Assembly: GCF_001431505.1 (NCBI RefSeq)
Contig: NZ_LDJP01000012.1
Location: forward strand, 1-64,000
Length of the DNA: 64,000 nucleotides
Source of the DNA: Stenotrophomonas daejeonensis
GTDB taxonomy: Bacteria > Pseudomonadota > Gammaproteobacteria > Xanthomonadales > Xanthomonadaceae
Reading direction: 5' to 3'
A model generated the notes under the pieces. It made no database searches and was not told the DNA's origin. It saw nothing but the letters and a program-made list of their open reading frames with translations. Shown here in pieces: positions 11,935-26,377 of this stretch. Position numbers and translations under genes: made by a program. Position 1 is the first letter of the stretch, and every line of letters begins with the position of its first letter.

Positions 11935-12759
11935 ATGAAGATCACGCCCCTGCTGTTCGCCCTGGCCCTGCTGCCGGCCAGTGCCTTCGCCGAAGAACAC
12001 TGCAAGTTCAGCCAGCCGCAGGCACTGGAACTGGACCTGGCAGGAGTGAAGGCGGTGGTGTTCGAAGTCAACAGCCACGACCTGCGCCTGCAGGCCGGCC
12101 CCGGCGCCAAGGGGGCATTGTCCGGCCGCGCCTGTGCCTCCAGCCAGGACCTGCTGGGCCAGCTGTCGCTGGGCCAGCACAAGAGCGGCGACAAACTGAC
12201 CGTCACGCTGGAACGCAAGCAGCCGGGGCTGAACTTCAACCTCGGCAGCACCTATGCCTGGCTGGACATCGCCGGCACCTTGCCGGACACCCTGCTGGTA
12301 CAGCTCAAGGTCGGCTCCGGCGACGCCACGCTGGGCGGCGCGCGGGCGATGAGCGCCGACGTCGGTTCCGGCGACGTCAAGGCGCGCGACATCGGCGGCC
12401 TGGCAAGCGTCGCGGTCGGCTCGGGCGATGTCGAGCTGGACAACGTCGGCACGCTGCACCTGCTGTCGGTCGGTTCCGGCGACGTCCAGGCCCGCGGCGT
12501 GCGCGGCGAGGCCAAGGTCGGCAGCATCGGCTCCGGCGACCTGCAACTGCGCGACGTGCAGGGTGCGGTGAGCATCGACAGCATCGGTTCGGGCGATGTC
12601 GAACTCGACGGCGTGCAGGGCGCGGTGACGCTGGGCACGCTGGGGTCGGGCGACCTCGACGTGCGCGGCGCCGCCAGCCTGAGCGTGCGCCGCCGCGGCA
12701 GCGGCTCGATCGACCACCGCGACGTCCGCGGCAGCGTCGACCTGCCGAAAAAGCACTGA
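11935..12759 (+). CDS. Periplasmic GSGD-repeat protein (DUF4097/DUF2807-like)
   Basis: A 274-residue exported protein. Residues 1-19 are a signal peptide (MKITPLLFALALLPASAFA). After a globular part, residues about 125-265 hold eight repeats of roughly 18 residues, each built on VGSGD or IGSGD followed by a short strand (for example VGSGDVELDNV and IGSGDLQLRDV). Such repeats fold as a beta-helix or solenoid in the DUF4097 and adhesin-head-like families. A Shine-Dalgarno GAGGAAT precedes the ATG. The gene lies 38 bases behind the permease and likely belongs to the same operon; it may be a surface or periplasmic sensor part of the system. Confidence 0.8.
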   Translation: MKITPLLFALALLPASAFAEEHCKFSQPQALELDLAGVKAVVFEVNSHDLRLQAGPGAKGALSGRACASSQDLLGQLSLGQHKSGDKLTVTLERKQPGLNFNLGSTYAWLDIAGTLPDTLLVQLKVGSGDATLGGARAMSADVGSGDVKARDIGGLASVAVGSGDVELDNVGTLHLLSVGSGDVQARGVRGEAKVGSIGSGDLQLRDVQGAVSIDSIGSGDVELDGVQGAVTLGTLGSGDLDVRGAASLSVRRRGSGSIDHRDVRGSVDLPKKH

Positions 12760-12790
12760 CCCCTTCCACTTTCCCGCAAAGGACGCCGCC

Positions 12791-13384
12791 ATGAAGAAGC
12801 TCGATACCTGCCTGTTCGCCCTGCTGCTGTGCCTGCCGCTGGCCGCCTGCGGCGGGCAGCCATCCTCCTCCACCGCGACCGAAACCGCCGACACCACGCT
12901 TGGCAAGAAGGTGCGCGAGGCCACCGACGAGGCCCGCAGGAAGCTGGCCACGGAGAACATCAGCGTTTCCCGCAACAACGGCGTCAAGGCGGAAATCACC
13001 CCGGCCGGCGACCTGTTGATCGACGGCAAGGCGGTCGCCATCGACGACGCCCAGCGCAAGCTGCTGCTGGACTACCGCACGCAGATCGTGAAGGTGGCCG
13101 AAGCCGGCATCGATGTCGGCGTGCAGGGCGCGAACCTCGGCATGCGCGCGGCAGGCGAGGCGATCAAGGGCATCTTCTCCGGCGATACCGACAAGATCGA
13201 GGAACGGGTCAACGCCGAGGCGAAGCGGCTGGAAGAAAGCGCCCTGAAGATCTGCGAGCAGATGCCGGCCATGCTCGCCACCCAGCAGCAACTGGCCACG
13301 GCCGTCCCCGAGTTCAAGCCCTACGCCACCATGGACCAGGACGACATCGAGGAATGCCGCAAGGGCAGCGTGACCCTGCGCTAA
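12791..13384 (+). CDS. DUF2884 family lipoprotein
   Basis: A 197-residue lipoprotein resembling YggN/DUF2884 proteins, of unknown function. The lipobox is LAAC with the lipidated Cys at residue 20. The mature part contains NGVKAEITPAGDLLIDGKAVAIDDAQRKLLLDYR, characteristic of the family, then a helical region and a C-terminal pair of cysteines (CEQM and ECRKG). It follows the GSGD-repeat gene by 31 bases and is likely in the same operon. The next gene encodes a shorter relative. Confidence 0.8.
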   Translation: MKKLDTCLFALLLCLPLAACGGQPSSSTATETADTTLGKKVREATDEARRKLATENISVSRNNGVKAEITPAGDLLIDGKAVAIDDAQRKLLLDYRTQIVKVAEAGIDVGVQGANLGMRAAGEAIKGIFSGDTDKIEERVNAEAKRLEESALKICEQMPAMLATQQQLATAVPEFKPYATMDQDDIEECRKGSVTLR

Positions 13385-13407
13385 GCCGTGACGCCCGGCA
13401 GCGGCGG

Positions 13408-13413
13408 TAGAAT
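13408..13413 (+). promoter_or_regulatory. -10 box TAGAAT upstream of the second lipoprotein
   Basis: TAGAAT lies 34 bases before the ATG at 13447 with no clear -35. The same box precedes purB (15604-15609) and the yigZ gene (31144-31149), so it looks like a real local promoter style. Confidence 0.4.
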
Positions 13414-13446
13414 GCCGCCCCTGCCGTTCGTCCCCGTACCGTCGCC

Positions 13447-13893
13447 ATGAAGAAGCTGCTACCCGTCCTGCTCGCCTGCGCCACCCTGCTCAGCGGCTGC
13501 GGCGACCGCGAAAAGTACGCGGCCCACCGCGCCGAGCGCAGCAAGCCCAAGACCGAGGTCAGCGCGGGCATGGTGGCGATACGGCGTGCGCCCTATCCCA
13601 ACCTGACCATCCTGCCCGGCGGCCACCTGCGGGTGGACGACATCGAGATCCCGCTGAAGCCGGCGCAGCAGGAAGTGCTGCAGGACAGCTTCGTCAAGCT
13701 GCAGATCCTGCGCCAGAACACCCTGACCGACGCCGCCACGACCGACGCCGCCACGACCGACGGCGCCGGCGAACGCAGCGTGCCGATCCAGCACGCGCCC
13801 GGGCAGCCGCCCTTCCCGGCCGACCTGGCCACCGGCATTCCCGAATTCAAGGAATACGGCGAGGCGCTGGCCAACCTGCGCGCGGTGCGCTGA
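13447..13893 (+). CDS. Lipoprotein related to the preceding DUF2884 protein
   Basis: A 148-residue lipoprotein with lipobox LSGC (Cys18). The stretch ILPGGHLRVDDIEIPLKPAQQEVLQDS aligns by eye with TPAGDLLIDGKAVAIDDAQRKLLLDY of the gene before, and both end near PEFK-Y, so the two are probably diverged duplicates. Between residues 94 and 105 the protein repeats TDAAT twice, encoded by a perfect 15-base tandem duplication (13726-13755). Function unknown; probably an outer-membrane-anchored periplasmic protein. Confidence 0.75.
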   Translation: MKKLLPVLLACATLLSGCGDREKYAAHRAERSKPKTEVSAGMVAIRRAPYPNLTILPGGHLRVDDIEIPLKPAQQEVLQDSFVKLQILRQNTLTDAATTDAATTDGAGERSVPIQHAPGQPPFPADLATGIPEFKEYGEALANLRAVR

Positions 13894-13898
13894 AAGCC

Positions 13899-13968
13899 GT
13901 GGATGCGGGGCTCGCCCCGCATGAAGCCTCACCGGGAACGTCCCTGCGCGGGGCAAGCCCCGCACCTG
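13899..13968 (+). repeat. REP pair between lipoprotein and fumC
   Basis: GTGG followed by the hairpin ATGCGGGGC / GCCCCGCAT, then an oppositely oriented hairpin GCGGGGC / GCCCCGC ending in CCTGC. The terminal tetramers deviate from GTAG/CTAC. It lies between convergent genes and could stop both transcripts. Confidence 0.75.
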
Positions 13969-13974
13969 CGGCAC

Positions 13975-15369
<1,395 letters not shown>

Positions 15370-15392
15370 TCGCAATCTCCTGATGTGGGTAA

Positions 15393-17009
<1,617 letters not shown>

Positions 17010-17017
17010 ACTTTCCC

Positions 17018-17089
17018 GTAGGAGCGCACCTTGGTGCGCGACTTGGCTTTCCCGGCAAAGCCCCATCGCGCACCAAGGTGCGCTCCTAC
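17018..17089 (+). repeat. REP pair between purB and roxA
   Basis: GTAGGAGCGCACCTTGGTGCGC at the left and GCGCACCAAGGTGCGCTCCTAC at the right, perfectly inverted, around a 30-base centre. The same family occurs at 33891-33961. Confidence 0.85.
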
Positions 17090-17111
17090 CCCGCAATCCA
17101 AGGATTTCCCC

Positions 17112-18536
17112 ATGGCCACCGCCAAGCCAAAAACCTTCCCCATCGAAGTCCAGGCCCGCCCCGGCCTGATGCTGGGCATGCCCGCCGAGCGCTTCCTGCG
17201 CGACTATTGGCAGAAGCGCCCGCTGCTGATCCGCGGCGCCTTCGCCGGTTTCCAGACCCCGGTGCAGCCCGAAGACCTCGCCGGGCTGGCCTGCGAGGAA
17301 GGCGCGCTGGCGCGCATCGTCAGCCATGACCCGGCGACCGACGCGTGGACGCTGCGCACCGGCCCGTTCAACGAGGAAGACTTCCCCGGCATGCCCGACC
17401 ACGACTGGACCCTGCTGGTGCAGGACGTGGACAAGTGGGATGCCGACGTGCGCGCGCTGGTGGACCACTTCGGCTTCCTGCCGCGCTGGCGCATGGACGA
17501 CGTGATGATCAGCTTCGCCGCCACCGGCGGCGGCGTCGGCGCGCACGTGGACCAGTACGACGTGTTCCTGCTGCAGGCCCATGGCCGGCGCCACTGGAAG
17601 ATCGACGCCAGCGAATCCACCAAGGGCAAGCGCCCGCCGCTGGGCTTCCGCGACGACGTGGAGCTGAAGCTGCTCAAGAGCTTCAAGCCCACCCACGACT
17701 GGGTGCTGGAGCCGGGCGACATGCTGTACCTGCCGCCAAACGTGCCGCACGACGGCATCGCGGTGGACCCGTGCCTGACCTTCTCCTTCGGCATGCGCGC
17801 ACCGTCCTCGGCCGAGCTGATCAGCGACTGGCTGGACGACCTGGTGGCCGACGCCGACGAGGCGATCCGCTACCAGGACCCGGACCTGAAGCTGCCGGCC
17901 GACCCCAACGAGATAGACGCGGCGGCAATGGCGCGTGTGGTCGCCGCGCTCAATGCCCTGCGCATGAACGACCCGGACCGCCTCGGCGACTGGTTCGGCC
18001 GCTTCATCACCACCTACCGCGCCGCCGGCGACATCCTGCCCTCGCAGGCGCCTCCCGCGCCGGAAGAAGTGGAAACCGTGCTGGCCGAAGGCGGCCTGCT
18101 CGAACGCCACCCGTGGGCGCGGCTGGCCTGGCGCCGCGCCAGCCGTGGCGCATCGCTGTATTGCTCCGGCCGCAACTTCGCGCTGCCGGTCAAGGACGCG
18201 CAGACGCTGGCCGCCGCCGAACGACTCGATGACACCGCCTTCGCCAGGCTCTCGGCCAAGGGCCGCGCCGCTGTGCTGGAACTGCTGGCCGGCGGCCACT
18301 ACCAGTTGCTGGATGCCGAAACGCTGGCGGCGATGCTGGCCGAGCAGGATGCGCTGGACGTCATGGAGGAAGCGTTCGACGAGGATGCCGACGCCCCGGA
18401 ATTCGAAATCGAGGTCATCGAATACACCGAGGCCGGCGCAGGCGAACCGGCCAGCGCCGCCATCGACACCGTGCAGGTCAGCGAGGAAGGCGTCGAGGTC
18501 GTGGTGATCTGCGACGACGGGGACGACCGCGCGTAA
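17112..18536 (+). CDS. roxA: Ribosomal protein L16 arginine hydroxylase (RoxA-like JmjC oxygenase)
   Basis: A 2-oxoglutarate/Fe(II) oxygenase of the YcfD/RoxA family that hydroxylates an arginine of ribosomal protein L16. The cupin core (about 90-230) carries the metal triad His145 and Asp147 in HVDQYD and His213 in VPHDG. The N-terminal RDYWQKRPLLIRGAF and the C-terminal winged helix (about 320-400) fit the family. The chain is 474 residues against about 370 in E. coli: it has an extra, very acidic tail (about 405-474, rich in Asp and Glu). The next gene encodes a GNAT protein 9 bases downstream. Confidence 0.88.
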   Translation: MATAKPKTFPIEVQARPGLMLGMPAERFLRDYWQKRPLLIRGAFAGFQTPVQPEDLAGLACEEGALARIVSHDPATDAWTLRTGPFNEEDFPGMPDHDWTLLVQDVDKWDADVRALVDHFGFLPRWRMDDVMISFAATGGGVGAHVDQYDVFLLQAHGRRHWKIDASESTKGKRPPLGFRDDVELKLLKSFKPTHDWVLEPGDMLYLPPNVPHDGIAVDPCLTFSFGMRAPSSAELISDWLDDLVADADEAIRYQDPDLKLPADPNEIDAAAMARVVAALNALRMNDPDRLGDWFGRFITTYRAAGDILPSQAPPAPEEVETVLAEGGLLERHPWARLAWRRASRGASLYCSGRNFALPVKDAQTLAAAERLDDTAFARLSAKGRAAVLELLAGGHYQLLDAETLAAMLAEQDALDVMEEAFDEDADAPEFEIEVIEYTEAGAGEPASAAIDTVQVSEEGVEVVVICDDGDDRA

Positions 18537-18545
18537 GCCGTCGCG

Positions 18546-19454
18546 ATGGACGCCCCCGCCGCCATCCGCATCGAGGCTGCCGACTACGCGTGCCGGCACG
18601 AACAGCTGCACGCGTTGCGCCGGGCCGTGTTCGTCGACGAGCAGCGGGTCCCGATGGAGCTGGAAACCGACGAACTCGACCCGCTCAGCCACCACGTCAT
18701 CGCCCTGGACGCGGCCGGCCAGGTCGTCGGTACCGGCCGGTTGACGCCGCAGCGGCGCATCGGCCGCATGGCGGTGGCCGCCGGCTGGCGCAACCGCGAC
18801 GTCGGCGCCGCCCTGCTGCAGGCACTGGTCGCCGAAGCCGGCCGCCGCGGCTGGGACGAGGTGTCGCTGCATGCCCAGCTCGGCGCCCGCAATTTCTACG
18901 TCCGCAACGGCTTCCTGCCCGAAGGCACGGAATTCGAGGAGGCCGGCATCGTCCACCAGACCATGCGCCGGCGGCTGGACGGCCCCATGCACGTGCAGGA
19001 CCCGGCCCAGGGCACGGCCGCGGCCACCGCCGTGGCCCACCGCGCACGGCGCCGGCTGCTGCTGCATTGCCGTGGCGGCGATGCCCCCCTGCTCGGCCAG
19101 CCGCCGGTACTGCAGGCCCTGCGCCGCTTCGCCAGCGCCCGCCACGACAAGCAGGCCCTGGTATTGCTGCACGACGGCGACCTGCAGGCCTTGCCGGCCG
19201 CGCTGCTGGCGCTGATGCAGCGCCTGCCCAGCGTGTTCGTGCTGCGCGGGCCGGCCGACCCGGCCGATGCCGCAGCGACCTCGGCGGCCATCCTCAACGA
19301 CACCGGCGACTGCTACTTTCGTCCAATGGGCGAACGCCCCGACGGCGAGCTGTCGCTGGACTCACCGGCCCGGGCACTCGCGCACGAAACACGGTTCCAG
19401 CGCATGTGGGAGCGTGCGCACGACTGTCCGGGCCTGCGCGCGCTCGGCATCTGA
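18546..19454 (+). CDS. GNAT N-acetyltransferase with C-terminal extra domain
   Basis: A 302-residue protein. Residues 10-145 form a GNAT domain with the acetyl-CoA loop near VAAGWRNRDVGAALLQALV and the late motif GARNFYVRNGFLPEG, close to the ElaA-type acyltransferases. Residues 160-300 form a second domain of unknown function (HRARRRLLLHC onward, ending MWERAHDCPGLRALGI), reminiscent of the DUF7931 extension found in xanthomonads. The acceptor is unknown. The gene is 9 bases behind roxA, probably cotranscribed; that pairing may point to ribosome or translation-factor modification. Confidence 0.75.
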   Translation: MDAPAAIRIEAADYACRHEQLHALRRAVFVDEQRVPMELETDELDPLSHHVIALDAAGQVVGTGRLTPQRRIGRMAVAAGWRNRDVGAALLQALVAEAGRRGWDEVSLHAQLGARNFYVRNGFLPEGTEFEEAGIVHQTMRRRLDGPMHVQDPAQGTAAATAVAHRARRRLLLHCRGGDAPLLGQPPVLQALRRFASARHDKQALVLLHDGDLQALPAALLALMQRLPSVFVLRGPADPADAAATSAAILNDTGDCYFRPMGERPDGELSLDSPARALAHETRFQRMWERAHDCPGLRALGI

Positions 19455-19496
19455 GCGTCATTCCGGCAGGACATGCGGTGGCCGAGCATTAAGACA

Positions 19497-19541
19497 GTGG
19501 ACAGGCGTCACTGCCCCTTCCTGTCCACGCGAGCGTATAAT
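19497..19541 (+). promoter_or_regulatory. Inverted repeat and -10 box upstream of sucA
   Basis: GTGGACAGG (19497-19505) and CCTGTCCAC (19520-19528) form a perfect 9-base inverted repeat with a 14-base centre. It ends 7 bases before a consensus TATAAT (19536-19541), so it covers the place of the -35 box. There is no T-run after it, which argues for an operator more than a terminator. The bound protein is not known. Confidence 0.5.
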
Positions 19542-19630
19542 TCGGCGGATTCATCACGCCCGTGCGGCACCCGCCCCGCAAGGTACCGCCGGTTCCCTGA
19601 GCAATAATCAAGCGAATCCGACTCCCCATC

Positions 19631-22462
<2,832 letters not shown>

Positions 22463-22504
22463 CCTCCCCCTTTCACGAATAGATACGAACCAGGAAGCCC
22501 ACGC

Positions 22505-23701
22505 ATGGCCACCGAAGTCAAAGCCCCGGTACTGCCCGAATCCGTCGCCGACGGCACCATCGCCACCTGGCACAAGAAGGTGGGTGAAGCCGTCAAGCGC
22601 GACGAGAACCTGCTCGATCTGGAAACCGACAAGGTCGTGCTGGAAGTGCCTTCCCCGGTCGACGGCGTGCTGAAGGAAATCAAGTTCAAGGAAGGCGACA
22701 CCGTCACCAGCAGCCAGGTCGTGGCGATCATCGAGGAAGGCGCCGTCGCCGCCGCGCCGGCCCCGGCTGCCGCCGAAGCGCCGAAGGCCGCCGCCCCCGC
22801 GGCTCCGGCGGCCGCAGCCGCCCCGGCACCGGCCGCCGCCAAATCGCCGGCCGACGCGCTGCCGCCGGGCGCCCGCTTCAGCGCCATCACCGAAGGCGTG
22901 AACCCGGCCGACGTCGAAGGCACCGGCCGCCGCGGTGCGGTGACCAAGGAAGACATCGTCAACTTCGCCCGCAACGGCGGCGCCGGCAAGGCCGGCGGCG
23001 CGCGTCCGGAAGAGCGCGTGCCGATGACCCGCATCCGCAAGCGCATCGCCGAGCGCCTGATGCAGTCCAAGGATTCCATCGCCATGCTCACCTCGTTCAA
23101 CGAGGTCAACCTGGCCAAGGTTTCCGCCGCGCGCAAGCAACTGGGCGAGGACTTCCTGAAGACCCACGGCATCAAGCTGGGCTTCATGAGCTTCTTCGTG
23201 AAGGCCGCCGCCAACGCGCTGCAGCGCTTCCCGGTGGTCAACGCCTCGGTCGACGGCGACGACATCATCTACCACGGCTATTCGGACATCTCCATCGCCG
23301 TGTCCACCGAGAAGGGACTGGTGACGCCGGTGCTGCGCAACGTCGAGCGCATGTCGTTTGCCGACATCGAGAAGGGCATCGCCGAGTACGCCAAGAAGGC
23401 GCGCGACGGCAAGCTCGGCCTCGATGACCTGCAAGGCGGCACCTTCACCGTGACCAACGGCGGCACCTTCGGCTCGCTGCTGTCCACGCCGATCGTCAAC
23501 CCGCCGCAGAGCGCCATCCTCGGCATGCATACCATCAAGGAGCGCCCGATCGCCGAGAACGGCCAGGTCGTGATCGCGCCGATGATGTACCTGGCGCTGT
23601 CCTATGACCACCGCATCATCGACGGCAAGGACGCGGTGCAGTTCCTGGTGGACATCAAGAACCAGCTGGAAAACCCGAGCCGCATGCTGTTCGGCCTGTA
23701 A
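22505..23701 (+). CDS. sucB: Dihydrolipoyl succinyltransferase E2 component
   Basis: The core E2 enzyme of 2-oxoglutarate dehydrogenase (398 residues). The lipoyl domain (1-80) has the modified Lys in [14 protein letters not shown]. An Ala/Pro-rich linker (about 82-120) leads to the E1/E3-binding segment and the catalytic domain, which ends with the active-site motif [14 protein letters not shown]. The single lipoyl domain is normal for SucB. Confidence 0.96.
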   Translation: MATEVKAPVLPESVADGTIATWHKKVGEAVKRDENLLDLETDKVVLEVPSPVDGVLKEIKFKEGDTVTSSQVVAIIEEGAVAAAPAPAAAEAPKAAAPAAPAAAAAPAPAAAKSPADALPPGARFSAITEGVNPADVEGTGRRGAVTKEDIVNFARNGGAGKAGGARPEERVPMTRIRKRIAERLMQSKDSIAMLTSFNEVNLAKVSAARKQLGEDFLKTHGIKLGFMSFFVKAAANALQRFPVVNASVDGDDIIYHGYSDISIAVSTEKGLVTPVLRNVERMSFADIEKGIAEYAKKARDGKLGLDDLQGGTFTVTNGGTFGSLLSTPIVNPPQSAILGMHTIKERPIAENGQVVIAPMMYLALSYDHRIIDGKDAVQFLVDIKNQLENPSRMLFGL

Positions 23702-23704
23702 AGC

Positions 23705-25355
<1,651 letters not shown>

Positions 25356-25413
25356 GCGGGGAATGCGGGAACAGGGCACGGGGAATGAAACATCCCGCGC
25401 CCTGCCCTCCACG

Positions 25414-25439
25414 AACGCCGGCAGCGATGCCGGCGTTTT
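25414..25439 (+). terminator. Rho-independent terminator of the suc-lpd operon
   Basis: AACGCCGGC and GCCGGCGTT form a perfect 9-base stem with a 6-base loop, followed by TTTTGC. It lies about 60 bases after the lpdA stop. Confidence 0.75.
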
Positions 25440-25491
25440 GCTTCCTCCGTTCCTTTCATTCCCCCTTTCCCCTTCCCTGTTCCCCGCCTCC

Positions 25492-26085
25492 ATGAAATCC
25501 ATCTGCGTCTATTGCGGCTCCAATCCCGGCGCCAAGCCCGTCTACGTCGAACGCGCCACCGAACTGGGCAGGCGCATCGCCGCCGAAGGCCTGCGGCTGG
25601 TCTATGGCGGCGGCCGCACCGGCCTGATGGGCGCGGTGGCCGATGGCGTGCTCGCCGCCGGCGGCGAGGTCACCGGCGTGATCCCGCAGCACCTGGTGGA
25701 CCTGGAGGTGGCGCACAAGGGCGTGACCACGCTGGAGATCGTCGGCTCGATGCACGAGCGCAAGTCGCGCATGTTCGACCTGTCCGACGCCTTCGTCGCC
25801 CTGCCCGGCGGCTTCGGCACCGCCGAGGAAATCTTCGAGATGCTGACCTGGCGCCAGCTCGGCATCGGCAAGAAACCCTGCGCCTTCCTCGACATCGATG
25901 GCTTCTACACGCAGCTGATCGGCATGATCGACCACATGGTGGCCGAGCGCTTCCTGCACCCGGAGCAGCGCGACGACCTGTGGCACGGCGAAGACCCCAC
26001 GCGGATGCTGGAGTGGATGCGGGCGTATTCGCCGGCGCAGGCGGACAAGTGGTTCGACGAGAAAAAGCGCAACGCATTGCGATAA
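25492..26085 (+). CDS. LOG-family nucleoside-5'-monophosphate phosphoribohydrolase
   Basis: A 197-residue cytoplasmic enzyme of the LOG (LONELY GUY, TIGR00730) family, which removes the base from cytokinin-type or other nucleoside 5'-monophosphates. The nucleotide-binding start SICVYCGSNPG, the loop YGGGRTGLMG (38-47) and the active-site motif PGGFGTAEE (105-113) are intact. The start ATG at 25492 is followed at once by the family motif. A degraded copy of its last 35 bases lies about 70 bases downstream. Confidence 0.92.
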   Translation: MKSICVYCGSNPGAKPVYVERATELGRRIAAEGLRLVYGGGRTGLMGAVADGVLAAGGEVTGVIPQHLVDLEVAHKGVTTLEIVGSMHERKSRMFDLSDAFVALPGGFGTAEEIFEMLTWRQLGIGKKPCAFLDIDGFYTQLIGMIDHMVAERFLHPEQRDDLWHGEDPTRMLEWMRAYSPAQADKWFDEKKRNALR

Positions 26086-26153
26086 ATCACCGGCGCGTGG
26101 CGACGCGGCGAACATGGCCGGCGCCTTGTTGCTTGCATAGCGCGGCGCGGCGC

Positions 26154-26188
26154 GGTTCGACGAGAAAATGCGCAGTGCGTTGCGCTGA
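26154..26188 (+). pseudogene. Duplicated 3' end of the LOG gene
   Basis: The stretch starting GGTTCGACGAGAAAA and ending GCGTTGCGCTGA repeats the gene's own last 35 bases (26051-26085) with about seven substitutions. It would read RFDEKMRSALR then stop, against WFDEKKRNALR then stop. It is too short to be a gene and looks like a leftover from a local duplication or strand-slip event next to the REP block. Confidence 0.65.
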
Positions 26189-26200
26189 CCCCCTATCCCA

Positions 26201-26289
26201 GTGGGTGCCGACCGTTGGTCGGCACTGGCAGCCAGCCTGCAATGCCCCCAGCGCTGCGCGCCCATGCCCGACCAACGGTCGGGCACCAC
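26201..26289 (+). repeat. REP pair with GCCGACCGTTGGTCGGC stem
   Basis: GTGGGTGCCGACCGTTGGTC plus its complement stem at the left, and GCCCGACCAACGGTCGGGC followed by ACCAC at the right. The same stem returns at 30941-31008. Confidence 0.8.
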
Positions 26290-26303
26290 CCGACGGGGGC
26301 ACG

Positions 26304-26377
26304 GTAGTGCCGGCCGCCGGCCGGCATCCGCCAGGAAACCAGGTCATGCGCGGTTGCCGGCCAGCGGCCGGCACTAC
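26304..26377 (-). repeat. REP pair at the 3' end of the GGDEF-EAL gene
   Basis: GTAGTGCCGGCCGCCGGCCG at one end and CGGCCAGCGGCCGGCACTAC at the other. On the minus strand the element starts at 26377 with GTAG, and the TAG of that tetramer is the stop codon of the GGDEF-EAL gene (26376-26374). Confidence 0.85.
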
